NCBI RefSeq assembly: GCF_030272615.1
Contig: NC_081415.1
Coordinates: forward strand, 370,023,667-370,087,666
Length of the DNA stretch: 64,000 nt
DNA from: Cryptomeria japonica
Taxonomy: Eukaryota; Streptophyta; Pinopsida; Cupressales; Cupressaceae
Direction of reading: 5' to 3'
The notes below the pieces were generated by a model. It did no database searches, was not told where the DNA came from, and worked only from the letters and a program-made list of their open reading frames with translations. This document shows positions 47,187-58,600 of the stretch, in pieces (position 1 is the first letter of the stretch; every line of letters begins with the position of its first letter). Made by a program: the position numbers and the translations under genes.

Positions 47187-47611
47187 TCAGTATGCTCCTG
47201 CATATAAAACACTCGCAATAAATGCTTGAATGATAAAAAAAAGGGCATCTATATATATCATGAAGTATTTTGTAAAAATATGTGCTAACACTTGGTATCC
47301 TTCATCATCTAGGATGGCCCTTGTAACTTCTACCATTTTTATGCCACTTTCAAACTTTGATAGATGATCCATGTAAGCACCGAGCCTTTTCATAATTTGT
47401 GTCTCATCTGCTAGGATATGCACCAAAATAGGCTCTAACACTATTTTAATTTCAGCCTCCCACTTTAATTTTGATCTTAATGTCCTCTTCCCTTCAACAT
47501 CCTTTGCTTCCTTGTCAAATCGAGAAGGCATGTGGCAGGTCACCAAACATTGAAAATTTGAAAGCTTAGATTTGATCCTCTTTGTATATGTCCTATGAGT
47601 AATAAATATAT
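47187..47611 (-). pseudogene. distal part of an older reading frame split by element D
   Basis: A 119-codon open frame (47546-47187) that stays open upstream to the insertion point of D at 47611. It includes SKLKWEAEIKIVLEPILVHI and QIMKRLGAYMDHLSKFESG. Joining it to 55467 on the far side of D, with one copy of the target duplication, keeps the same frame open (see 55467-56471). The family is not recognised. The composition is helix-rich and soluble, with a hydrophobic end (YIDALFFIIQAFIASVLY). Confidence 0.55.
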
Positions 47612-48820
47612 TGTAATGGGGTTAAAAGTGATGAGAGGAGATCAAGTGGAAATATTTACCACCCTCAAGAATGGAGTGAAAGTTTCACAAATAATTCCCT
47701 TCAACTTCTCATGCACATTACATTTAAAAGAGGGGGGTTGAATTCATTATATCCAATCTTAATGGAAAGAGATTGAATGCTAAATGAATTGACAATGATT
47801 TAGAAAGTAAAGTAACCCTCTTTTAAAAGAGACAAGTTGAATTAAATGAATTTAAACTAAGCATGAAGATGAAAAATAAATGATTATAAGTTGAGATTGA
47901 GATGCGGGATGAAGTTGTGCACCTTGTATTAGTAGTAAAATGTCAAGACGAAGCTCCCTTGCAAATTTGAGTGAAAGTTGTTGGGACCGGGTTGAAAGTG
48001 TACTTGGTCCTCTGAAAAATCTGTGTGTCAAAAAGGATTTTTTCGTCTCTGAAAATGAATCCCAACCTACAATTACAGCTGTGCACCTGCAACCTACACT
48101 TAGAAAAGAGAGGATATGTTGTTGGGATTTGGGGTTTTCCTTCAGGTCAAATCCCATTTTGGAATTAACCAAATGATGAAAAATACTTGCAAGTAAATGA
48201 AAGGAAATGTCTGGAGTAGAATTAAAATGAAGAGAGGATGCAATTAAAATGTAGATATAGTTATTTGGAAGGATATGTTGAATTGAATGTCTTGAATGTT
48301 GGTAGGGATCTCCTCTTCAATGGTTGAATCCTTGACTTGAATGCAACACCTAGCCTTGAAAGGAGACTTGAGATGCTCAATGATTGAATGTTTGCACTTG
48401 ATTTCGCTTGATTATACCTGATTGAACTTATTTTTGCTTGATCATACTTGTTGAACTTATGCAAATAGGAGGGGAAAACACTCCTTATGTACTTGCCAAT
48501 TAGGGTTTTTAACTGATTTTCCGTCTTAGGCCGACATAGGCAAACCTTTTTGCACTCTCAATTGTCAAGCCCAATGTAGGATAGGACAAAGGGGGGCCCA
48601 AAATAAGGTAGGGATAATCACTAGGTCAGGGGTGCCACGCCCCTGTACAACCCTAATTCAGGATAGGCAGTGAGAATAGGCTGTGTGGGATGCAAGAAAA
48701 TGCAAATTTCTGATCGTATGAACATGTCTTGGGTCTCTAGTCAGGCTTAGGGAATCATCCACCAATGCAAAGACCCAAATGTGGTTGAAAATTGTAGGGT
48801 TGTAGTTTTATGATGCTACA
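47612..48820 (-). repeat. 3' LTR of element D
   Basis: 1209 bp, starting TGTAATGGGG and ending GATGCTACA on the plus strand. Matches 54238-55466. Its TATA-like box reads TACATAAGG where the 5' LTR has TATATAAGG. Confidence 0.93.
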
Positions 48821-48837
48821 TTTATCCCCCACTTTAG
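48821..48837 (-). other. polypurine tract of element D
   Basis: Minus strand reads CTAAAGTGGGGGATAAA, abutting the 3' LTR. Confidence 0.82.
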
Positions 48838-49578
48838 CGGGAGTATAAGCGCATGGCAATACTACCGGTAAAGTACAAGGAAACAAGATTGAAATACTTT
48901 GACCATGTCAAGGAGGCAAGATACACTAAGCCCCCAGTGGACTAAGGATCTTATGAATTCGACTGACAAAGTAAAAGGGAAGGTCAAGAGGGAGAGAACC
49001 ATGACTGCAAGTAGTAAATTTCCCCTTACTATGTGTCATGAAAAGAAAGGATACCAAAAATTACAAAGCAAAGCCAAGTTCACTAAGTAACTCCAAGTAT
49101 CAAGAAGGAAAATATGAGTGGAGTGTATGCCCCCATGTTAAAGTGATCATGCATGCCTTATCAAGAGAAATTGCTTTAAGGTAGGATACACCCAAGGGAG
49201 AGAAAGAGAGGGAGCACGTTATCGCAAGGATTTAGCCCCCAATCGAGGAATAAACCCAAGGATAATGAACACAAAAAATAAAGCATGAGGTGGTTTCACT
49301 ATCCTTGCGATTAGTATGCTGTATGATAAATCATGTATATCATTTATATATGCATAGAATAGTCCTCATTCCCCCCAAAAAGGAAACCACCTTGGAAGAA
49401 AGGGAACACATGCATCTTTTGAGTCAAGATGAAAGAGACCAAAAGAGATCTCAATACTTTGAATCATCCTTAAGTAGACATCACTAGGGACATCAAATAT
49501 AAGAACAGGGACATATAGAAGAATAGGCACAAAAGAGCGAGAAAAGAGAGAGGTAGAGGATCTACGGTTCTAATTCAG
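48838..49578 (-). other. 3' untranslated region of element D
   Basis: No gene. It matches 14450-15170 of remnant F in opposite orientation, including the GCATACACTCCACTCA phrase. Conservation of this non-coding stretch in two elements is what shows that both lack pol in the same way. Confidence 0.6.
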
Positions 49579-50526
49579 CTAGTCTAGCACAACATCCACC
49601 TCCCGATCTTGTTGATCACTATTTTGGGAAGGTGGGAAACATGCCAGAGGAGCGACATTGAGCACAAAAGATAGAGCTATCACAAGATCCAAACAAGTAC
49701 TATGCTCATGTGCTAAGTCACTTTGTAGGTCATGTGCTACGTCACTTTGTTCGTTTCTAGGAGCTAGGATTAAGGCTTTTGAAAATTCTATAGATAAATG
49801 TTTGTCAATCTCAACATATTCATATTCACTACTAGAAGCATTAGGAGTTGTATTGGCATCATGAATATCATTTTCACCTATTTCTTCATCAAGATTTATA
49901 GAAAGAGGAGCTCTAACATGAATATAAGTAAAACCATCACATGTTTTGTGCAACTTATGACTTGGAGATTTAGGTTCAACATCCAGTTTAGGAGAAAACA
50001 TAATCATGTCAATTGTTGGTGTTTTGGGAGATTCAATAGTTTGAGAAACAACTTCACGAGCTCTAGAATGATGTTTTTATCAATGATCTCTCGCACGATG
50101 ATTCCATCAAGTCTTAGCAGAAAGCTGAGAAGAAGGAGGAATATTTATTAAAGGAGGAATATTTGTTGAAGGAGAAATATTCTCATCTTTGGTAGTTGGA
50201 GGTTTAGGTTGAGGTCTCTTAGGTTGAACAAGAGGAGAGGCAGGTCTCTTCTCTCTATAAGAGAAAGGAGGCAACACTATACCATATAAAGGAAGCATGT
50301 TTGGTGTAGGAAGGAGACCAAGTCCATCATGAGGAGGTATAGGTCTAACCTTAGGAGGGATACTATTGGTCTTCTTATGAGAAGGCATAGTTTCATCCAT
50401 AGGAATAGGTTGGGAATCTTCCTTAGGAGGAAGATTAGTTCTATCCATTAGAGGAAGAACTTCATCTTCAAGAATAGTGGGAATATTAAGTGTTGGAGCT
50501 CTAGGTTTGCTTAAGGATAAGATCAT
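49579..50526 (-). pseudogene. post-protease linker of element D
   Basis: Two open pieces in one frame (50526-50107 and 50007-49579) with stops between. The first is Pro-rich (PPKVRPIPPHDGLGLLP, KRPQPKPPTTKDEN); the second holds FSKALILAPRNEQSD and VLNVAPLACFPPS, also seen in remnant F at about 14100-14250. A 24-bp tandem duplication (49709-49755) repeats the SDLAHE/SDVAHD phrase. In Tat-like elements this region lies between protease and reverse transcriptase; here it is the end of the coding part. Confidence 0.7.
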
Positions 50527-50639
50527 ATATTTCTTCCATTTCTGATAAGATTGAAAGAGAGTATCACTTCTTGGTGGAAGAGATTGAAATTGTTGAGGCC
50601 AAAAGTAATCAATAGGAACACCTGGGATTATTTCGGTTG

Positions 50640-51005
50640 GTCAAAATAAGCTATGGCTAATAGTTATGATTTCTCCATTGTGGGGAAATCTCAATCACTT
50701 ATGGATTGGAAAGGCAATAGCCTTCAAGGAAGATAGCCAAGGGTAACCTAACTTCATTAGAATTCTTCACATGAAGGAATGATAAAAAAATTGACATCCA
50801 TAGATTTAGTGTCAACCTCAATAGGGAGTGTGATACAACCAATAGTAGGACAAGAAAATCCAGCAAATAACTTAACGACCACATTAGTATCATCATATAT
50901 TGCTTTATGTAAATGTAAAGTATAAAGATATTCTTCAGTGATGACATTAACCATGCAAGAGGGATCAATAAGCACACCACGACAAGGTTTGTCTTGGATT
51001 TTCAC
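50640..51005 (-). pseudogene. gypsy protease of element D
   Basis: Aspartic protease-like frame: RGVLIDPSCMVNVITEEYL from 51005, the catalytic Asp at about residue 14 with DPS where DSG or DTG is usual. SCPTIGCITLPIEV follows, then a second frame from about 50760 reads on toward AIFLEGYCLSNP. A frame shift separates the halves. It lies directly behind the zinc motif, as expected for gag-protease order. Confidence 0.7.
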
Positions 51006-51269
51006 AACTATGTATAAAGGGCCATTGAGTGCTCTAATGGTCTATCTTGGGTCAAATGTGATACATTGATTCTTAGGTGTTTCTTGTTTCTCTATCATAT
51101 TCACTAAATTTGGAGCTGTTGTAGTAAGATCATAAGGAGGCATGTTCAGTCTCAATCACGTTAGAGGTATGAGAGGGTAAAGGATCAGTGAAAATCTAAA
51201 TATTTTGATTAGGAGGAGCTACTGATTTATTTCCCTTATCATTCACACCTACCACATATATAGTATTAT

Positions 51270-51845
51270 TATCAATCAGGTCTTGAATATTACTTTTTAA
51301 TGCAAAACATTTTTCAATATCATGACCAGGTTGATGATGAAATTGACAAAAAGAATTATTATCAAAGTAAGGTCAGGCTGCCTTAGAAGGGTCAACTAGT
51401 TTTATTGGAGGGAGTTTAATAACATTTATTTGTAACAATTGAGACATGATGTTATTCAAAGATTCATTCAAAGGATTAAATTGTCTTTCTCTTCTGAAAA
51501 ATTTAGAAATAGGAGGCACACCTGTTGTAGCATTCACATTGTTGTTGTTGATGGTGTCATTGAATTTGATGAAGCCTTTATTCGATTTGAACTTCACAAA
51601 TGGTTTTTGAGCACTCTCATCCTTATCACTCAGAGCCATAGGAGTAGATTTCTCTAGTTGACTCACAGTCAGTTGATAATTGTGAAGTGTTGCGCATAAC
51701 TACAGAAAGGAAGTAAACTCAGAAAGGAGAAGTTTTTCCCTAATGTCTTTTTGCAAATTAAAAATAAAAATTCTTTGAATATCATTATTAGGCACTGGAA
51801 AAGAAATTTGAGAATACAAATGCTTATATATACCAATGAAATTAG
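51270..51845 (-). pseudogene. gag C-terminal part and zinc motif of element D
   Basis: Continues gag in other frames: 51666-51373 holds a Lys-rich then Asn-rich linker (FNDTINNNNVNATTG). Downstream at about 51360-51300 the minus strand reads CQFHHQPGHDIEKC, the CX2HX4HX4C motif, then FALKSNIQDLIDNNTIY. The same phrase order (knuckle, LIQDLIDNGT) occurs in element E at 540-440. Confidence 0.75.
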
Positions 51846-53104
51846 TCACTTTTTTTTAACACCTTGTTTACAATGCATTAAATCAGTCAAAGTGATTTTA
51901 GGACCTGTGTTGTTTTGAAATTGTTGAATAAAAGCATTTGCTAATTGTTGAAAATAAGTAATATAAGAGGAAGGCAAAGAGAAATACCATTGTAAAGCCT
52001 TATCTCTTAGTGTTCTAGTAAACAATTTGATAAGCAATCTTTGATCATAAGCAAAGTCAATACACAAAGTTTGGAATGTTTTGACATGTGTTAAAGGATC
52101 ACCTTTTCCATTATAGAGTTTGAGTTGAGGGACTTCAATGTGTTTAGGAGGGACAACTCTAACAATATCAAGAGAAAGTGGGATCACGACATCAAATGTG
52201 GGCACACTAAACTTGGATTGACTCATAGAAGCAATTTGTTGTTGCAATGATGACATAGTTTGGGCAAGGCTATTAATGGTTGCTTTGGTTGAAAAATTTA
52301 TGTTAGACATGTTTGATTGAGAAGGTGGTATGAGGTTATTGAAAGAAGGCATTGATTGAGAATAGGGTGGTGGAATACTATGGTAAGTAGGCATAGTGAT
52401 GATTGAGTAGGAAATGGGACACTAAAAGGAGGAATAGAATGATTGGATGAATTGCCCCCTTGTGTCACATTGATTGGTTGAGAGATAATAGGAACACTCA
52501 TTGAAGGCATAGATAAAGATGGAGGATTGAATGAAGAAGAGGGATTTCCCCCATGACTAATGGTTGTAGGTATGACATTTTGAGTTGATGTAGCCATGAT
52601 GTTTGAAGTGAAAGTAGGAATACTAGTCATTGGAGTGGTCAAAGGAACAAAATGATTGATTTGTGTAGAGGGTTGTGAATAACCTAAGTTCTCAACACAA
52701 ATCTTTATAGGCATGACATTAGAATCAATAATATGAGCAATACCACACAATATATAAATTACATTATTATCACTTTGAATCATGCATTTTAGACCTTCAA
52801 TTAATGGAAGAGCTTCACTACTATGATATTCTTGGGACATCCATTGTTGGAAATTGTCAAATTGATTGTCCAATTTTGAAAGTTGATCTATGGAAATTCT
52901 AGTCAAAGCTTCTTCTTCATCATTGGAATCATTAATTATGTAGATAGGGATGTTATTAGGATGGGAAGAATCAACATTATCCTCATTGAAGAAGTCATCC
53001 ACTTTAGGTTCCATCTCTTCGGGAATTAAACCTTGGTAAGCCTTAATTCTACTGCCTCGTCTAATGAGGATAGTATAGGTAAGACTAATAGTTGTAAAAA
53101 TCAT
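51846..53104 (-). pseudogene. gag: gag N-terminal part and core of element D
   Basis: 53104 to about 52385: an N-terminal domain with acidic and helix-rich sequence, then a Ser/Pro/Thr/Asn-rich part (residues 160-250). A shift near 52385 moves to the frame of 52394-51846, which holds the retrotransposon gag core: HIEVPQLKLYNGKGDPLTHV, ALQWYFSLPSSYI, FQQLANAFIQQF. The core ends at a stop at 51846 after a run of A (minus strand), where sequence slippage or a shift is likely. The ATG at 53104 is the first in frame behind the leader. Confidence 0.8.
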
Positions 53105-53269
53105 GCACTAGAAGGAAAATTTGAATTTGAAGTTGAATTTTGAATTCTGGGAACAAAGTTTGCAAAATTGAATAATTCAAGAAAATGATAATTATGCAAT
53201 TTGAACTTTGTGGAAAGAAGAAATGACACAATTTTCAAGAAAAATTATGATAAAAAGAGATTGAAATTT

Positions 53270-54160
53270 AAAATTAGGGCCAATGGGATACCACTTCATT
53301 AAAATTGACAAAATGAAGGTTTTAAAATTAGGACAGATTATAATTAACCACTTAATTTTAAATGTTTTCTTGAAATTTGTAATGTTGAAATTGGGAAATA
53401 TTTTTGGTTTTAGAGGGATCAAAATTCGACAAAATCAGCCAATTTTATGGATTTAAGCAAATTAAATACAATCATAAAACTCTCCTGTAATTTTGGGAAA
53501 AAAACCGAGGACCAGGTTGAAAGTGCACTTCGTCCGCCCAACTTTTTCAGAAATTTTCAAGGATGAAAGTTACGATGATTTTAGAGATAACCCCAAAATA
53601 TTGGTTAATTTTACGAAGTTTAGATAGGCAAAATTGAGGTTTGAATGTCAAAGTAAGACCCTATTAGGGTTTTGAAAAAGATGAAAAATTGAAGTGCAAA
53701 TTTGAAAAAGGTCAAACCTAATGGATAGGGCCACCTTGAATGATATTTAGAAAACTAAAATTGATTGAATTTTGCACAAAATCCAAGTAAATTTGAAAAT
53801 TAGGGTTTTAGGGCCTAACCACTGAATTTTGAAATTTTGAATTTTGGGAAAAGGAGGGAAATTGAAAATTTGAATTTTAGGCAAGAAGACAAGTCTGAAA
53901 AATAGTCCTAAATCTAAAAATTCAATGTGAATCCAATGTTTGCACAAATTCAAGTTGATTTTTGAAAATTAGGGTGTTGACAATTAACCTCTTAATTTTG
54001 TAAATTTGATTTGCAAATCGAACAAGACAATGAAAGAATTGAATTTCACAAGTAAAGTAATTTTCAGATCTAAGACAATAGATAGCAATTTTTGCAAAAC
54101 ACAAGTTCAATTTCAACTTTAACAACTAGGGTTTTGAATGAATTAACCACTAAGTTTTGC
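53270..54160 (-). repeat. long diverged tandem repeat in the leader of element D
   Basis: A block reading TTTGCAxAAxxxCAAGT, then AxxTAGGGTxTTG, then TTAACCxCTxAxTTTTG occurs near 53770-53830, 53940-54000 and 54090-54160, with weaker copies near 53275 and 53330. Spacing is about 160-175 bp. Confidence 0.6.
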
Positions 54161-54221
54161 AAGAAAATTAAAATTGTAAATGAAAAATATGCAATAATTT
54201 TTAATGTAAAGAATGTAAGAT

Positions 54222-54234
54222 GTCAGGTTCACCA
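54222..54234 (-). other. primer binding site of element D
   Basis: Minus strand reads TGGTGAACCTGAC three bases from the LTR. Identical over 13 bases to the site of element C. Confidence 0.78.
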
Positions 54235-54237
54235 AAA

Positions 54238-55466
54238 TGTAATGGGGTAAAAAATGATGAGAGGAGATCAAGTGGAAAGCTTTACCCTCCTCAAGAAAGG
54301 AGTGAAAGTTTCACAAAGGATTCCCTTCAATTTCTCACACATATTACATTTAAAAGAGGGGGGTTGAATTCATTAGATCCAAACTCAATGTAAAGAGATT
54401 GAATACTAAATGAATTGACAATGATTTAGAAAGTAAAGTATCCCTATTTTGAAATAGACAAGCTGAATTAAATGAATTGAAACTAAGCATGAAGATGACA
54501 AAGAAATGATTATAAGTTGAGATAGAGATGCAGGATGAAGCTGTGCACCTGGAATTAGTAGTAAAATTTCAAGATGAAGCTCCCCTACAAATTTGAGTGA
54601 AAGTTGCTGGGACCAGGTTGAAAGTGTACTCAGTCCTCCAAAAAATCCGCACGTCGAAAATGATTTTTTCATCTCTGAAAATGAAGCCCAAACCTGCAAT
54701 TACAGCTGTGCACCTGTAACCTACATAGAGAAAAGAGAGGAAATGTTGTTGGGATTGGGGGTTTCCCTTCAGGTCAAAACCCCGTTTTGGAATTAACCAA
54801 ATGATGAAAAATACTTGCAAGTAAATGAAAGGAAATGTCTGGAGTAGAATTAACCTCAAGAGAGGATGGAATTGAAATGTAGATAGAGTTGTTTGGAAGG
54901 ATATGTGGAATTGAATGTCTTGAATGTTGGTATGGATCTCCTCTTCAATGGTTGAATCTTTGACTTGAATGCAACACCTAGCGTTGAAAGGAGACTTGAG
55001 ATTCTCAATGCTTGCATGCTTGCTCTTGATTTCACTTGATTATACCTGATTGAACATATTTTTGCTTGATTGTACTTGTTGAACTTATGCAAATAGGAGG
55101 GGAAAACACTCCTTATATACTTGCCAGTTAAGGTTTTTAACTGACTTTTCATCTTAGTTCGACATAGGAAAACCTTTTACCGCTCACGATTGACAAGCCC
55201 ATTGCAGGATAGGACCAAGGGGGGCCCAAAATAGGGCAGGGACAAGGGCACCACACCCCTATCCTAGGGGGATAGGCGATCCATGCCCATGTCCAACCCT
55301 AATTCAGGTCATGTAGTGAGAAGAGGCAGTGCAGGGTGTAATAAAATGCAAGTTTCTGATGGTATGAGCATGTCTCGGATCTCCAATCAGGCTTAGGGAT
55401 TTGTCCACCAATGCGAAGACCCAAATGCGGTTGAAAATTGTAGGGTCATAGTTTTATGATGCTATA
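54238..55466 (-). repeat. 5' LTR of element D
   Basis: 1229-bp partner of 47612-48820. The right end is GATGCTATA (CA changed to TA). TATA-like TATATAAGG in minus orientation lies at about 55111-55119. Confidence 0.93.
55111..55119 (-). promoter_or_regulatory. TATA-like box in the 5' LTR of element D
   Basis: Minus strand TATATAAGG. The 3' LTR copy has a T-to-C change within it. Inferred from position. Confidence 0.45.
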
Positions 55467-56471
55467 GATATGAATAAGCACTTTCTTCTTTGCCTTCATC
55501 TTGGAAACTAGCTCATGCAAACAAAGAGGTACTATCTTGATAAGACCAATCTCAAGGGCTCTGATCATCTTTTGCAAAAATGGGAGAGAGAAAGTGATGA
55601 ATCTCTACCCTTTCAAATGGGATTTGTAATACTCGATCAATTCCTTATGCTCATCCCAAACAATATCTACATGATCCATGATGGCATCAAACTTTTATTC
55701 CAATAAAGTCTTCGTCATCTTAGTGATTGTTTTTTTCGCTTTGCAAGCTATGTCAAATCTTAATTGATCAATTTGATTCTTCATCTTAGAAATTTCAATC
55801 CTAGCTGAGGCTAGGTCATTCCTTAGTCCCATGGTATCTTCAAATGAAAATTGCTGCAAAGATAGAGGCCTGTAAGTTGGTCCTGAATACAATTGTGCTT
55901 CAAGTTGCTTTACTCTATCTTTTAGGTATTTATTTTCTTCATCAGTCTTAATTGCAACCTTATGTGAAAATTTAGCAACATTCACAAACATGTATGTTGC
56001 CTCTATGGCTGATGTATCTTCCACCCTTTTAACAAGTAGATTCCCATAGAGCCTATCTAATTTTTGAGTCATTATTTGTCTCCTTATTATAGAGGATAGA
56101 CACCACACGGTGAGCACATACAAATAGTCATAAAAAATTATCCCAAATAATATCTTATGTTTATGCTCAAGGTCCAAGTTTTCCAAATTAATATCATGTC
56201 TCCTCCTTAAGTTATCAAAAGAAATAGTTGAGGAGATGTCCCAACCTTCCAAGAGTAATATCCCACTCTTCTTCACTATTTTCTTCCCCATCATAAAAAA
56301 AATTGCGTGAGAGGAGCGATGTAGCAAAGATGTGTGAGGCGAGGAGCAGTGATGCAAGATGTTTGGAAATTCAAAAGGAACCAACAAAATTGGAAGGCAA
56401 CAAGAAGGAAAATGGGGAGAAGCAATGGATTGAGAGGTACCAATAGAAGATATTTGTGCAAGTATTAACAA
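55467..56471 (-). pseudogene. proximal part of an older reading frame split by element D
   Basis: 258 open codons (56471-55695), then the same frame continues to the D insertion with only two stops (TAA at 55695-55697, TAG near 55607). Beyond D it continues from 47611 to 47187, making one frame of about 470 codons. The first part is hydrophobic or Ser/Pro-rich. The middle holds HKHKILFGIIFYDYLYVLTV and a coiled coil (YLKDRVKQLEAQL, then IEISKMKNQIDQL, about 55900-55750). I do not recognise the family; it could be a host gene fragment or the accessory frame of another element. Confidence 0.6.
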
Positions 56472-57221
56472 TGGATGGAAAGATTTAAGGAGGTATCAAA
56501 ATGGGACATACTAGGAGAATAGAAGACACATCTTGCAATGGGTGGATAAGGCTAGATCTGCAATTCCATTCACAAAAAAGAGGAACAATAGCAATAATTC
56601 AAGCAATTGGGGTGGTTGTTGTAGGACAAAACACAAGAGAAACTATCATCGAGGAAGATGGAGGAGAAATTAGGATCGTCGAACAAATGGGCGCTCATAA
56701 AATGTAAAGCCTAGTTTCAGCGAACTAAGGTATGAACGACATCAACAAATGGAACAAAGGAATGCAGAATCCTTAGAAAACTAGTGAATCAAAGATCTGA
56801 AAAATGTAGGAGGTCAGCCAAGCAAAATTTGGAGAAGCAAAGCTCCCACATTGCAAGTAAATGAAAGCCAACCAACTTTGAACAAGCAACCAGGTGAGTC
56901 CTCTTAGGATAGAGTAAATCCTCCTAAGAGCATATCTATTTTCTTAGGAAAAGATAATTAAGAATTTAGTAGATGGAATTCAATGTCTTGAATGTTTTCT
57001 TTACAATGTTTATTCTGTAATTCAATTGTTTAAAACTAGGATAGCATAACTCCTAAAAGTTCTTAGTGCACAAATAGTGTTGTCCCATTTCAAGCTATAC
57101 GTCCCTGGGTTTCATATGATAAATGAGCTTAGTGATGAAATCTAATAACTACTCAGTAAATATATTATATCTCTGAGTTGAGGTGTTATGCCCAATTATC
57201 GAGTCATTGCTTGAGTCCAAC
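56472..57221. other. probable 5' LTR of element N, left limit unknown
   Basis: No supported gene. Ends GAGTCCAACA at 57222 directly before a primer-site-like sequence, so at least the right part should be LTR. No second copy is in the window. Confidence 0.45.
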
Positions 57222-57226
57222 ATTTT

Positions 57227-57239
57227 TGGTGTCGTTGTC
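57227..57239 (+). other. primer binding site of element N, decayed
   Basis: TGGTGTCGTTGTC after CCAACA-TTTT. It resembles the TGGCGCCGTTGCC site of Athila-type gypsy elements with each difference a C-to-T change. Confidence 0.6.
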
Positions 57240-57328
57240 AGTGATGGTGTCAAGCTAAGAGTTTGTAGGGATATAGAATAGCTTTTATTGCATTTTTGTA
57301 GAAATAAAACTTTTTGTTTTCATGAGTA

Positions 57329-57950
57329 GTGGAGTTAGAGAGCAAGAAAATGAAATCATTATATCAATTCTCAGCAGGCATAGTGGAAATTTTCATGCAT
57401 AGGAGAAGGACAAGGGATACTTATAGGAGATTCCTTCCAAATAAACCTAATCCTAAAGACCAACTAGCTGACCACAAATTTGATCCTTTTGATGCATATA
57501 AAATAAATCCTTTTACTATCCTTTTTCAGAATTTGGGACTAGTTGAACCACCTCCTCAAGAGCCACTAGTTGAGAAACCCCTTGAAAATCCTTGGGCCCT
57601 TATTGTTTATGAAGAAAATATGGCTTGCCAAGCTAATAATTCTCAACCTACCTTTGATTTCCCTATTCTCAACCAAAATCAACTTCCTAATCTTAAGAAT
57701 ATTCCTTCTTCAACTCTTCCCAAATTTTATGGTTTGGTGACAGAGGACCCACACACCTTTTTGTTTGAATTTGATATTCTATGTAGGAGCTATGACTAAT
57801 CTACTCATGCTCACAAGTTCAAATTGTTTCCTACCACATTGAAAGAATCTTCTCTTAGCTAGTTCATGAGTTTAGGTACTGATACCATGACAAGCTAGGA
57901 TGTGATGAAGGAAAAATTCCTTGAGAAATATGTTGATGCCTAAAATTTCT
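57329..57950 (+). pseudogene. gag: Athila-like gypsy gag, N-terminal part (element N)
   Basis: 156 open codons to a stop at 57797-57799, then the same frame continues to about 57945 with further stops. It contains the N-terminal gag stretch (FDPFDAYKINPFTILFQNLG), then the core LPKFYGLVTEDPHTFLFEFD, LCRSYD, and, after the stop, KLFPTTLKESSL and FLEKYVDA. This order is typical of Athila-like gag. Sequence resemblance ends near 57975, where the element is cut off, so most of gag and all of pol are missing. Confidence 0.75.
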
Positions 57951-57975
57951 TTTAGAAAAATAACCTTATGGGAAG

Positions 57976-58011
57976 TTCAGTGAATGGGGGACTTATTGTG
58001 CTTCACTGAAC
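57976..58011. repeat. inverted repeat at the break of element N
   Basis: GTTCAGTGAA and TTCACTGAAC form perfect 10-bp arms around a 16-base spacer, exactly where gag similarity ends. It may be the end of another inserted sequence. Confidence 0.6.
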
Positions 58012-58600
58012 AATCTCTTAGATTTTAGAAGTCGACTCTTCATTTAAAAGGGGAAAATGGAGAGAGAAAATATTGAAATTAAACTAAGGTGAAACACTAA
58101 GGATTTATGATTTAAACCTTCAAGAGCATAGAAAATAACACATTAAATGCATATTTGAAAGACTGGACAATAGTAATAACCATAAAAGATGTATTTCACA
58201 TATTTATTCTAAATATAATATGATTTTAAGCATACCACTACTTAATAGAAAGAGTCTAAAACATGTTTCGACCAACATGAGTTATATTTAAAATCTTAAA
58301 AGATTCTATAGATTGCGAATCCTTAATTTCTACTCCAAATGACATAGAACATAATTCAATCATAAATGTAAAACAATAAAACACAAAGGATAGAAGTTGG
58401 CACAGTCTGATCATTTATCTTGCATAAAATTAGAGATAATGCTAAAGTTTGAGTAGAGCTAAAAACTTGTTTTCTAAATAGAATCCCCTAAAACTGATAA
58501 CAATTGCCTTTATATAACTTCCCTTGATGCAATTTAGAAAACCTAAAGAAACATAAAATATTCCCCTTAAGCCACGTGGCATTACATCCCCAGGATACCA
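58012..58600. other. AT-rich spacer, no gene
   Basis: No supported frame. Ends with GCCACGTGGCATTACATCCCC before element K. Confidence 0.4.

Larger units (their letters stand above)
47612..55466 (-). mobile_element. non-autonomous gypsy element D (gag and protease only)
   Basis: 7.9-kb minus-strand element with LTRs at 54238-55466 (5') and 47612-48820 (3'), a primer site and a polypurine tract. Flanks TATAT (47607-47611) and GATAT (55467-55471) match at four of five bases. It codes for gag, zinc motif, protease and a linker; then, without reverse transcriptase, RNase H or integrase, it passes to the 3' untranslated region. This is the layout of gag-only LTR elements. Remnant F has the same linker-to-LTR structure, so the missing pol is a family trait and not a private deletion. 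Confidence 0.88.
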
